In this document: piece after piece, positions 19,455-30,200 of the stretch
How the letters are laid out: each line of letters starts with the position of its first letter
How positions within the stretch are numbered: the first letter of the stretch is position 1
DNA from: Salvia splendens
Lineage: Eukaryota > Streptophyta > Magnoliopsida > Lamiales > Lamiaceae
Length of the DNA stretch: 64,000 nt
Assembly (NCBI RefSeq): GCF_004379255.2
Contig: NC_056033.1
Location: 22,560,209-22,624,208 of the forward strand
Direction: 5' to 3'
Translations under genes and position numbers: made by a program
The notes under the pieces: generated by a model
The model's input: only the letters and a program-made list of their open reading frames with translations
What the model was told of the DNA's origin: nothing
Databases searched by the model: none

Positions 19455-22168
19455 ATGTCGGATTCGCCGCCGAGGAGTCCACCCGACCCCTAGGAGGCTC
19501 GAACGATCTCGGATCACCAAATGGTTTTTAATTCTTCCAGGAAGAGCTCGCCAACAAAACCAGCCATGCTAATGAAGGTAAAAGCCCTGAAAGCCAAGCT
19601 CAAGCTTCGGAAGAGTACCCCGGCTCCTCCTTTGAAAGGTCATGGACGTAAACGCCTTGATATCTCCCCTCTCCCGGAGGACAAGCCCCTTCGCAAAAAG
19701 CTCTCGTTCGGAGGGGAAGATAGCCCCACCGCCGGAAGCCCCACGTACAAAACGGCCATACTCTCGGCAAGCTTCACTCATGTTGAAGAGGAGAATCCGG
19801 CGTTGGAAGCTTCCGGCTCACTACACATCTTGGAGGACGACGAAATGAGCCATAATGTACCCGCCGGCGCCAACTCCGTCGCCGTAATCCCGATCGCCGA
19901 CCATGTGACCGGCGACGACGCCGGATCCGTTGGTGAAGAAAAGGACACCACCCTACACAAGGATCGAGCGTTGGTTGTTGGCCCTAACATGGGACAAGTG
20001 TCCTTGGAGAGTGTGGGAGTCAACCTTCCTAAAATGGTAGAAACAACAAGTCCACTTTTTGAAAGTTCCTTGGCGCCATTCCACCCCGGATACTCACGTG
20101 ATGCCCTAGCCATTACACCCCCAATGCATCCAAAATTGAACCCCATTTTGCAGCTAGCATCCCTGGAGTCGGCCGAGATGCTTGATACTATGGCGGCGCA
20201 ACCTTTACTCGCGGCAAACATCTGTTGGACGAACAACCAAAGGACAACCACCTCCTTCAACTTCCTTGGACGACCGATGCACCAACAGCACCTCCTATGG
20301 TTGACAATGGCACATCCTTAGCCGACTTCCCCCCTCTTGAGCGTGGTCGCACTCGGAAAATTCAAGAATCCTTTGAGAATGGTCTGGTGCGCTCTAACCC
20401 GAGAGCAAGGGCCCAAACCAGCCGTAACGAGCAAGGTGCTGTGCCTACGAACCCGCCATTGCTGATCGCTTCTAACCATGCTAAGGACGGTGAGGGTGGG
20501 CCGCGAGACGTTGATGTGCCGATGGCCGAGGCAAGCTCGGACCCGAGGGACAAAGGGCGCTGGAGGGCTGAGTCATCCGCCACGATTACCGGGGATAAAC
20601 AAGAGGACTCGCCTAGCGACGCTTGGCCCGGCGGGACCGGAGCCGCTGAGGGGCACACGACCAACCCAAGGTCCATGGCGGATATGGTTCGGGAAGGTCC
20701 GAGCTCCGAGGGTCACCAAGCCTTTGTCCCGGAAAATATTCTAAATATTGGCTATGCTACCACATCAAATGGGCTCCCGGCGATTTATTTCTCATCATCG
20801 GAGACACAAAAATTGGCAACGAGTCTCGACCATGCTATCGTCGGTAAGTTCTCCCATTCTATTCCGGCTTCGCACCAAATACAAAAAGCACTTGATAACA
20901 TCAAATTTAGTCGAGGCTTTACATGGAAGTATAATAATGCAAAACATGTTCTTGTTCAATTTGAGGATATTGCGGACTATGCTAGGCTGCTTGGTGGCCC
21001 CAAGGGGACCCCGGTGTGGTATGTTGATCGACATCCTATGCGAGTCTTCAAATGGGCGCCGGACTTTGATGCATATTGTGAATCCCCGATAGCGGCAATT
21101 TGGTGTAACCTAATTGGCCTCCTCATCCACCTGTTTGACCAATCGGCCCTTTTTGCCATCGGAAAACTCCTTGGGACCCCTATCCAAGTGGATCGAGCTA
21201 CAACCAACAAGACACGACTATCCTTTGCCCGAATTTGCATCGAGATCGACATAACGAAGCCACCACCCGAGGAGATCATCCTTGACATTTGTGGGCGTGA
21301 AACCGTGCAACAAGTGAGGTGGGATAAGATCCCGGCATATTGTAGTGAGTGTAGACACGCGGGGCATAAAAGTGAGGCTTGTTATGCGGCGGGTAAAGTG
21401 GTCCGTCCCCCGAAGAGGAACTACAATATTACCACGCCGAGGCAGCCACACCAAGGGGCCCAAGGCTCGAAGGGGGGATATGACCAACCGAAGGAAAACT
21501 TGAACAGCAAGGAGGGGAAACAACATTGGAGACCCAAAGAAACGGAAGCTCAACCGATCATAACAACAAGCAATAGAGATACGAATGATGGAGTTTGGCA
21601 AGGACCGGATGTCATGGGCGCTTTGCATGAGGATGGCCCCGAGGATTTGGCCCTCCGAGCTGACAAGGGTGACAAGGGCTGGAGTGCAACCCATTCGCAT
21701 TGTAGGGGCTCGGCTTTCACACCCTTTCTCCATGGGAAAGGCCGAGGGAACAAGGCGAAAGGAGATACACGTAACCTCCGGGTCACACCCTCGTCCAGAG
21801 TTGGAGGACGGCGCGACGAAGACTCAGCCTCGGGTGATCTAGTGAGGCCGAAAGGCTCGTCCAAACCTTTCGATCTAAAAAGGTCCGAAGCACAAGAGGT
21901 GAAGAACCACATGAGCACCAATCGATATTTCTCCCTAATGGCGCGGGAGAATTTCGTGGATAATGACTTGGAAGACACGGATGAAGGGGAGGAGAACATT
22001 CCTCTCAAGGATGACGAAGGTGGAGACACTCCCATGCTTATGGAGGTGAAGACATGCCAAGAGAGGAATGACCTTCAAATCATCGAATTTCAAGGGGTCC
22101 TTCACACCCTCCGGGTACGGACTCCTTTTGTTAATCATGTCAATACATCTTCTGGTTTGGAACGTTAG
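19455..22168 (+). pseudogene. LINE ORF1 of L5 (DUF4283, CCHC knuckle)
   Basis: Start chosen at ATG 19455 (MSDSPPRSPPDP), which aligns with the MP(D/E)-Pro-rich starts of L8 and L10. Codon 13 is TAG (19491-19493) where L10 has Glu. After that the frame is open to a shift near 20210-20225 and then open to 22168. Domains: a disordered, Pro/Ser-rich N-terminus with KSTPAPPLKGHGRKR; LADFPPLERGRTRK; a DUF4283 domain at about 20820-21270 (AIVGKFSHSIPASHQIQKAL, HPMRVFKWAPDFDAYCESP); a CCHC knuckle CSECRHAGHKSEAC at about 21340-21385; then a charged, disordered tail with STNRYFSLMARENF. Predicted nucleic-acid-binding ORF1 protein. Broken by one nonsense codon and at least two indels, the last at the ORF1/ORF2 border. 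Confidence 0.85.
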
Positions 22169-22357
22169 GGGGATCGCGAACGCGTCAACCCAAAACGTCC
22201 TAAAAAGACTAATTAAAACTCATAATATTTGCTTTCTTGCAATAATGGAGCCGCTTACAACCCCTAACCCGGACAAATTCTCAAAGAAATTGGGGCTGAT
22301 CTACAAGGGGTCAAATATCAACGGGAAGATTTGGATTTTTGTAGAGGAAGGTGTCTC
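22137..22357 (+). pseudogene. LINE ORF2 start, endonuclease N-terminus (L5)
   Basis: ATG at 22137 preceded by TAATC, the family spacing between ORFs. It encodes VWNVRGIANASTQNVLKR and LAIMEPLTTPNPDKFSK, the Asn and Glu metal-binding motifs of the APE-type endonuclease. It is cut after about 73 codons by the L6 junction. Confidence 0.85.
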
Positions 22358-24500
22358 GGTGTTACCTTATTGTAATTCCTCTTCGGGGGTCGCTCAACCT
22401 TGCCCGCCGCATAGCAAGCCTCACTTTTATGCCCAACATGCCTACATTCCATGCAATAGGCCGGAATCTTGTCCCATCTTACTTGTTGCACCGTCCCACG
22501 TCCACAAATGTCTTGAATAATTTCCTCGGGGGTGGCTATGTGATATCAATCTCAATGAGAGTCTTGACTTGTTGGCGTGCAAACGAGAGTCTTGACTTGT
22601 TGGCCGTGGCGCGATCCACTTGTATCGGGGTACCAAGGAGTTTGCCGATGGCAAAAAGAGCGGCATGGTAGAATAGATGGATTGGGAGGCCAATAAGATT
22701 GCACCAAATTGCCGCGATCGGGGACTCACAATATGCGTCAAATTCCGGGGACCATTTGAAAACTCTCATGGGATAGCGATCAATAAACCACACCGGAGTA
22801 CCTTTCGGTCCGCTAAGCAATCGTGCATAGTCCGTCATATCCTCAAATTGAACAAGAATATGCTTAGCATTAATGTATTTCCATGAAAAACCGCGATTGA
22901 ATTTGATATTATCTAAGGCCTTTTGTATTTGATGTGAAGCGGGAATGGAGTGAGAGAACTTACCAACAATGGCGTGCCCAAGGCTCGTGGCAAGCTTTTG
23001 GATTTCCGATCCGGAGAAGTTAATTGCCGGGATACCATTTGACGTGGTTGCAAAGCTAATATTTTGAATCTTCTCCGGCTCAAAAACTTTCGGCCCTTCG
23101 GGTTTTGATGACTCCCAGATCATATCCGCCATAGTCTTTGGTGCGCTTGTATATCTCCCGGCATCCGCATTTCCTTCGGGCCGGGAGTTCCCCAACGGGG
23201 TCTTGTTCCGTACCGCCCATGCATTGTCGATTTTTTCGGAGCCAGCCTCTACTTGGGGCCCATGGTGCTCGGCCAAAACGATCGGCAAGGTGTCAACATC
23301 AGGCATCCTCGTGTCCACATCCAGGGGTTGGTAAAAAGCTGCCGAGGAGGCCTTGTTATGGGCCGAGGTGCTCGATGTGTCTCAAGGTGTGCTTGGGTGC
23401 GGGCTTTGGAGCGGCCGACCACCTTCAAACACATCTCGAATTTGCGGGTCCGCCCTCGTTCGAGGGGCGGGAAGTCCTCCAACGAAGGAACATTAGCAGC
23501 CAAGGAGGGTTCCGGGGCAGATCCGGACACCCATGGAAGAGGGGGTTTCGGTTCGTCATTCACGAAGTGGTCCACCGGCCGGTTGTCAACGAGTAAGGGC
23601 TGCGCCGCCATGGAGTCTAGCATCTCCGGCGTGTCAAGAGACACAAGCTGCAAGATGGAGTCTCTTTTTGGCTGCACATGGGCTACAACGGCTAGGTCTT
23701 CACGTGATGGCTCGGTTTGGAAAGCCACCAAACGACTTTCGGAAAGTGGTTTTGGTGTTGTGTCCATTTCGGGCAATTTGACTTTCACATCCACCAAGAA
23801 TAATTGTACCTCATTTGGACTATTCACCATGCGCCTTGGGACGGAGGAAGTGTGACCATGTCGTCTCCGATAATCTCCTCGACGCTATCGGGGTCATGAG
23901 TGGGGGACAGCACCGCCGCGGCTGCCCAATCTCTGATGGGTGTTCCGTCGACCAAAGGATCTTCCTCGCCAAGGTTTGTGGGCCCGGATGGAGCCTTAAC
24001 CGCAACCAAATTGAGCTCCTCAATCAGATTTTTCTTATGGATGAATTTTGTGGTTACTTCATCTTCTTCCTCCTTTGCCGCGGCCCTCTTGAACTTCGGC
24101 TTGGCCGTTGGGGAGGGAGAGGTGATGTATCTTTTATTTCCTACTCCTTTCATGGTCGGCCATGGAGTGGATCTACGAAACTTCAAGCGTTCTCCAACAC
24201 TCTTCTGAGCTTCTTTCTTGAACGTAGTAGCATTTGTGAGGCTTTCTCCGGCTGAATGGAACACGGCCTCCGGAGGAGAACTCTTGTTTGGATCGAGCTC
24301 CTCCATTGGGAAAGTGTGTTGCGGGCTTCAAGAATCCCTTCCGACGGGGAGGCCGTCGGTGACCATTTGGTGATATCCGGCTCCCCCTAGAATGGTCGAG
24401 GGAGTACCGAAGGTACCGTACGACGGGGGTGGCCGCCGGTGACCGTCTAGCGCAAGCGAATCTTAGAGAGGGAAATTAGAGAGAGGCGAGAGCGTGTTCT
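22349..24500 (-). mobile_element. LINE L6, 5' part (5' UTR and ORF1)
   Basis: Minus-strand LINE from its 5' UTR (24500-24307, CTCTCGCCTCTCTCTAATTT) through ORF1 to the CCHC knuckle region, where it fuses to L5. The 5' UTR stretch has no gene. Closest in sequence to ORF1 of L8. Both flanks are LINE DNA of opposite orientation; no target duplication was found. Confidence 0.8.
22358..24306 (-). pseudogene. LINE ORF1 of L6
   Basis: Starts at ATG 24306 (MEELDPNKSS). Reading passes through three frames (24306-23824, 23830-23249, 23318-22536) and then into the CCHC region near 22440. Motifs: SRLVAFQTEPSREDLAVVAH, ANVPSLEDFPPLERGRTRK, KTMADMIWESSKPEGPKVFE, and a DUF4283 domain with AIVGKFSHSIPASHQIQKAL and HPMRVFKW in variant form (YPMRVFKW). 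A 20-bp direct duplication (GAGAGTCTTGACTTGTTGGC at 22557-22576 and 22585-22604) disrupts the end of DUF4283. Non-functional. Confidence 0.82.
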
Positions 24501-26587
24501 GAGGTTAGTCACTTGGCCTATGCTGATGATATTGTTATATTTACGCAAGCGGCGATAGAACCTATCCGATGGGTCAGATCTTGCTTGGATGAGTATACGG
24601 CGGTCTCAGAGCAGAAGGTTAACCTCTTGAAGAGTAATTTTTACATCACGGAGAATAATGGTGATTGGGCTGGCACGGTGGAAACGGAGGGTGGCTTCAC
24701 TAGAGGTACATTCCCCTTCCTTTACCTCGGAGTCCCTATTTACAAGGGTGCCAAACGGACCGACTTGTTCCCCTTCCTCCGAGAGAAAATTTCCAGAAGA
24801 ATCTCAGGGTGGGCACATAGACATTTGTCCTTCGGGGGTAGGCTGACGTTGATTAAAAGTACCCTTGAGGCCATTCCAATACACGTGTTCCAAGTGATCG
24901 AACCGATAAAAGGGGCCCTATAGCTCTTGGAACCGCAAATTGCAAGATTCTTCTGGGACCAGGTTTGCCTACCCACCACGGAAGGAGTTCTCGGACTAAG
25001 AAGGTTCAAGGATGTGTTGAAAGCCTTTAGTGTCAAATTGTGGTGGCGGTTTAGAGAACAATCCTCCCTATGGGCCTCACACATGTACAACAAATATTGT
25101 TCCTCGAAATCACCTTTGGCCCGGTTGCCTTCGGGTAGGAGCAGCCCAACTTAGCGCAGGGTCGTAGCTGCTTGGCCCCTCACCCATAACATCCGTTGGA
25201 TCATTTGAGATGGAAGGGTCCTGTTTTGGGACGACACTTGGCTCAGGGATAAACCAATTAGAGATCTATGTATTGATACAAGGGGTGACCCCACTGCAAG
25301 GGTAGCGGACTTTTGGAGGAACAGACAATGGGATGGGGCTAAGGTTTGCACCACTCGTAATCAAACGGGCATGCCACCATCTGTGGCCAAGGAAATCATG
25401 AATACCCATATCCTTCCCGACAGTCCCGATGTTCAGAGATGGACCTTGACACGATGCGGAAACTTCTCTCTCGACTCGGCCCGGGACTCTAACCGGGCTC
25501 GTCGGCCTTGTATCCCGGCACTTGGCGATATTTGGCATGGTAGCCTCTCAATGACTGTTTCGGTCTTCATGTGGAGGCTTATTTCTAACAGAATTCCGGT
25601 GGATACAAAGCTCCAATGGAGGAATATTTCTTTGGCCTCAAAATGCCAATGCTGTCCCGGGCACCCAGGAATTGAATCCCTACAACACCTCTTCGTGAAT
25701 GGGCAAGGGGCGACCATGGTTTGGAGACTCTTTGACGAATGGTTTGATGGCACGAGCCACCCCCTCTTGCCGGGTGACTCCATTCCAACCAGAATCGAAG
25801 CTTGGTCTAAAAGAATCAACTGGACCGCAAAGGACCATATGGCTCAGACTCTCCCTTGCTTCGTATTTTGGTTTCTTTGGGCGGATAGGAATAATTGCCG
25901 ACACAATGTGGTACGCTTCATGTCATTTAACGTGGTATGGCAAGTCAGGCTTAACATCCAGAAGTTGGTTAAAGTAGGCGGGTACGTGCAAAGCATCTTA
26001 AGGATGTTCGATACGATGGGTTGACCCTTCCCCCTCCACGACTGAATGCACTGAAGCGAAGGGCCATGGTAGTCAAATGGCACCCTCCGGACGCCCCGTG
26101 GGTCAAACTGAATACCATGGGCAGATATGACATGAGTATGAACCGAGCGAGCGGAGGAGGTATCATCCGAGACCACCTCGGCAATCTGGTCGTGGCGTTC
26201 CACACTTCTCTCGACGCTCATACCGAGCTAGAGGCCGAGCTTGAAATCATACACCGAGGAATAGCTCTTGCCAAGAGGCGAGGTTCTTTGACGTGGGTTA
26301 AAACAAGCTCACAGCAAGCAAAGGCAGTCATTGACTCAAGGGATTGGGGTCCGGAAGCTAGCCGATACACGATGGTCAAAATTCAATGCCTTGTGAAGGA
26401 AGGCAGGTTCAAATTAAGCTATGTTCACCGAGAAGGTAACAAGGTGGCATGGTACTAGGCACAGTTGGGAGGAGAGACTTCTCACCTCCAAGAAATGAAT
26501 GCAGAATCAGCTCCTAGGCTCCTAACTGCCATGGTTCGGTTAGAACGAATGGGAGTGCCGAACATCCGCCAGGAAGAGGAAGACAAT
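24498..26587 (+). mobile_element. LINE L7, 5'-truncated, cut at the ORF2 stop by G1
   Basis: Plus-strand LINE starting at the RT catalytic box and ending at the ORF2 stop region (MGVPNIRQEEEDN), where the Gypsy LTR of G1 begins at 26588. No 3' UTR or poly(A) was found on the far side of G1. It is the most divergent LINE here apart from L13 (for example TARLPSGRSSPT, YVHREGNK). Confidence 0.85.
24498..26587 (+). pseudogene. LINE ORF2 of L7 (RT end, zf-RVT, RNase H)
   Basis: Begins EVSHLAYADDIVIFTQA, then TRGTFPFLYLGVPIY and the thumb ISGWAHRHLSFGGRLTLIKS. There is an in-frame TAG at 24921-24923 and a deletion of about 14 codons between ARFFW and DQVCLP. Further stops occur near 25154 and 25208. 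Then come the zf-RVT CQCCPGHPGIESLQHLF (about 25650) and an RNase H with ASGGGIIRDHLG and HREGNKVAWY. The first RNase H motif reads LNTMGRY, so its catalytic Asp is Met. Heavily decayed. Confidence 0.85.
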
Positions 26588-26871
26588 TGATATGGATTGG
26601 GATACGACGAAGGACCCGTTGGATATATTGATCCAAGAACCCCACGTATAAGGTTTGACAACGGACTCCCTTGATTGATAATCTGGTTTGATCCACTTCC
26701 AGAGCTTGGAAAACCTCGACCCGTTGGCTATATGATCAGCCAAGAACCTCGGTATGATTGAACGCCACAAGAACTTGCTCAAAGTATCTTGATAAGTTCC
26801 AAACAAGTGAAAAACTCTACAAAGAGAATTCAACTCACAAGACAAAGTCTATTTTCGTATTTGATCAATGG
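26588..26871 (-). repeat. G1 3' LTR, R/U5 side
   Basis: Starts (plus strand) TGATATGGATTGGG, the reverse complement of the LTR 3' end, and breaks at 26871 where L8 begins. The other LTR part is 34293-34778; together they make 770 bp, the length of the solo LTR. Confidence 0.95.
26855..26871. repeat. L8 target-site duplication, left copy
   Basis: TCGTATTTGATCAATGG, identical to 34276-34292. Confidence 0.97.
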
Positions 26872-27221
26872 TTTTTTTTTTTTTTAATCAAACACCTTTA
26901 TGGTGGAGGGTTCGTGGGTCCCTCATCCCTATACATCAACAAAGTAAGGTAACAGAACATGGCCACACCCAAAAGTGATGTGCCAGATCAAACTCAGGAG
27001 TAGTGTGCGGTCCGGTTCCACATACCCGGACCTGGACCTCATCCTACTCCCTTTCAAAACCAAAATACAATTGAACACATACAAAAGCCCATTACTTCTA
27101 CCTCTACGACATCCGGTACGAATCAGGATCGATGGCCACTTTCCGGGCCTCGTGCTACTCTCGCTCATCATCCCTCACCCGAAGATTGGGGACTCCCATT
27201 TCGTCCATCCGGATGATGGCT
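26872..27221 (-). other. L8 3' UTR and poly(A)
   Basis: About 335 bp of non-coding tail ending GGGACCCACGAACCCTCCACC, AAGGTGTTTGATT and A14. It shares the 3' terminal CACC/GGTG stem with the other LINEs. Confidence 0.88.
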
Positions 27222-30200
27222 CTAATTGTTGCTGGAACATTTTGTGAGGACATTTGTTGGAAAATAATCTTGTTCCGCTCCCATTTTGGCGAGCAAATCG
27301 GCCGCCTTGTTGCCCTCCCTAGGGATGAAAGTGGCCCTGACGGTATGTCTACGCTTAAAGCCATGTAGCCGGGCCATTACGCGGCGAACCTGTGCCGGGC
27401 CCCAAGCCGAGCCATTGAGCAACTTAATGGCTTGTTCCGCATCTGCTTCAACCCAAATGGGTAGGTTGAACCCCTTTGCTACCTCCAACCCATGGTGAAT
27501 GGCCATAAGCTCGGCCTCAAGAGCCGAGTGAGCGGCGAGTGGGGTTGCAAAAGCTACAAGCAGCTTCCCATTGTGGTCCCGAACCAGACCCCCTCCGCCG
27601 CCCATGTTTGTTGCCTCAGAGAACGCCCCATCCGTGTTAAGCTTGATCCATGTGCGTTCCGGGGGATGCCACTTAACCGGCATAACTAACGGTCTCGGCC
27701 CCCTTGTCTCGGGGTGGTTCGGAAGGCTCATTCCGATTTTTACTCCCTTCCAATGTTTCGGCTTGATGTGTCCGTTGGCCATGTTGTTGTAGATGAACAT
27801 GTGAACCTGCCAAACAACATTGTACGGTTTGAACTGAATTTGCTCATGTCGACTCCTATTTCTCTCCGCCCAAAGGAACCACAAAATGAGGTAAGGAATG
27901 ACTCGGCTAAGATGTCTTCTATCCTGTTGTTGGGTCCTAGCGGACCATACTTGCAACCTGTCCGGGATGGTGTCGTTCACCCTAAGGGGTGGGGCCGAGC
28001 CTTCGAACCAGCCGTTGAACTCCTTCCAAACACATGTTGCTCCCCACCCCCGAATGAAGAGATGTTGGAGGGACTCGGTATTAGGCCTCCGTGGGCAGCA
28101 TTGGCATTTCGACGCAAGCTCAATTTTCCTCCACTGGAGCTTGGAATCAACCGGTATCCTGTTTGACAAAAGTCGCCAATTGAAGATCGCAATAGATTTT
28201 GTAAGTCCAGCCTTCCAAATGTCATCGAGGCCTTGAATGCTTGGTCTTTGCGAGCGTATTGTCTCCCAAGTCGTCGCGAGCGAGAACTCCCCGAGCCGAG
28301 AAAGTTTCCATCGGGGGACATCCGGTTCTCCCGTAACTATTGGGGTATCAAGGATTTGTGTGATAATCTCTTGAGGCATTCCAGCCTGGTTGTGAAGTTG
28401 CCGTAGCTTAATCTCATCCCATGTTTCACCCCCAATGTATTCCGAAACCTTGGTCGAAGGGGTGCCTCTATCGTCAAGGCAGAGCTCGCGAAGGGGGTAT
28501 TCCCCAAGCCAAATGTCATCCCAAAAGTAGGCATCACCCTGGCCGATCACCCATCTAATATTCGGGTTCGCTAGATTTCTCACTTTCATTAGCCGCTTCC
28601 ATGTCGGACTGTTTCTCCCCGAAGGAGAGGCCGCAAGGGGAGAGTTTTTGTGGCAATACTTGGCCTTCATGTACCTAGCCCAAAGGGAATTTTGCTCCCG
28701 GAACCTCCACCAAAGTTTGATACTGAAGGCCCGGAGGACTTCTTTGGTCTTACGGATGCCGAGACCCCCTTCAGAGGTGGGGAGGCAGATCTGATCCCAC
28801 CCAATCCAATGCGTCTTTTTTCTCTCTGTTGACAATCCCCAGAAGAAACGGGCCATCTGCTGATCCAATTGCTTAAGGGCCCCGGAGGTTGGTTCAATGG
28901 CCTGGAAGATGTGCAGCGGCACCGCTTCAAGGGTGCTTTGGAGTAGGGTAAGCCTACCTCCGAAGGAGAGATGTCGTTGGGCCCACCCCGAGATTCGGGC
29001 AGCAATCTTTTCCCGAAGAAACATAAACATATCTGTACGTTTGACACCACGGTAAATAGGAACCCCAAGGTAAAGGAACGGGAAAGTACCTCGTGTGAAG
29101 CCTCCTTCATTTTGAATAGTGATGGCGCATCCTTCATGTTGTTCGGCAATGTAAAAGTTGCTTTTTGCCAAGTTGATCTGCTGCCCGGAGACCCTGGCAT
29201 AATTCTCCAGGCAAGTCCGCAAACGCCTAAGAGGGCCCTCCGCTGCTTGTGTGAAAATCACAATGTCGTCGGCGTAGGCAAGGTGGCTTATTTCCATGCA
29301 GTGGCGAGAGGCTCTGAAAATCATCTCTTTCTTTCTCAAAATGAGCCTGTCTAGTTCCCTTGAGAGGTAGTCAGCTGCAATCACAAAAAGGGTCGGAGAA
29401 ATTGGATCACCCTGTCTGAGGCCTCGGGTGGACTTAAAGAAACCGGAGGGGGCACCATTGACCAGCACCGAGAACCAGCAGGATCCCACACATCTCTCAA
29501 TCAGGGAGACCCACGGGGCCGGGAAACCCATCCGGTGTAACACTTTCAGGAGGAATGTCCATTGGACCCGGTCATAGGCCTTGGCCATATCGATTTTAAC
29601 CGCGACATTAGGAGCCGGCCCACATCTCGAGAGCTCGTGGAACATCTCCTGTGCCAAAAGGACATTATCGTTAAGGAGCCGTCCCTTCACAAATCCACTC
29701 TGGTTTGGCGAGATAATCATAGGGAGGAGCCCAGTCATTCTCTTCGACATAATCTTTGTGATAATCTTGTTGACGACGTTGCACAAGCTAATAGGGCGGT
29801 AGTCGCTCCACGATTCCGGCACAGGCTTTTTTGGAATGAGAACAATGCTTGTAGCCGTGACGCTACGTGGGAGGTAGGCGCCCCTGAAAACTTGGCCGAT
29901 AGCCGCCACCACGTCCGGCCCAACCGTCGCCCAAAAAGCCTGGTAGAACAAGGCCGTGAAACCATCCGGCCCTGGGGCACTGTCCCCGTAGATATCAAAA
30001 ACAGCATTTTTGACTTCCTCTGCGGATGGTGTCTCGGGTAGTGCAGCCACTTCAGCCAAGGGTGGGAGTTGATGAATCAAATCAAGGTCTGGCTCGGACA
30101 AAATGATAGGCCCCGGGGCCAGTAGATCTTGGAAGAACTCCACTGCCGAACTTCTAATCTCCATTTCGTCCGAGATCTCCCGGCCACCCACATTGATCTT

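Larger units (their letters stand above)
19262..22357 (+). mobile_element. LINE L5, 5' half (5' UTR, ORF1, start of ORF2)
   Basis: Begins with the purine/pyrimidine-rich 5' UTR typical of this family (GAAGAGAGAGAAGC then TCCTTCTCTC), carries ORF1 and the first ~70 codons of ORF2, and is cut at about 22349-22357, where a minus-strand LINE (L6) continues through the shared bases GTCTCGGTG. The 5' UTR (19262-19454) is GC-rich after the first 60 bp and has no gene. Its left border truncates L3. Confidence 0.82.

Noticed and set aside
20795..21034. Long antisense frames within DUF4283-coding DNA (also at 32629-33521 and 21218-22035)
   Set aside because: They are shadows of GC-rich third positions on the strand opposite to clear ORF1 coding sequence.
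22349..26587. L6 plus L7 as a second twin-primed LINE
   Set aside because: The inverted part ends in ORF1 while the forward part starts in the RT, leaving about 2 kb unaccounted for, and the two parts look like different families.
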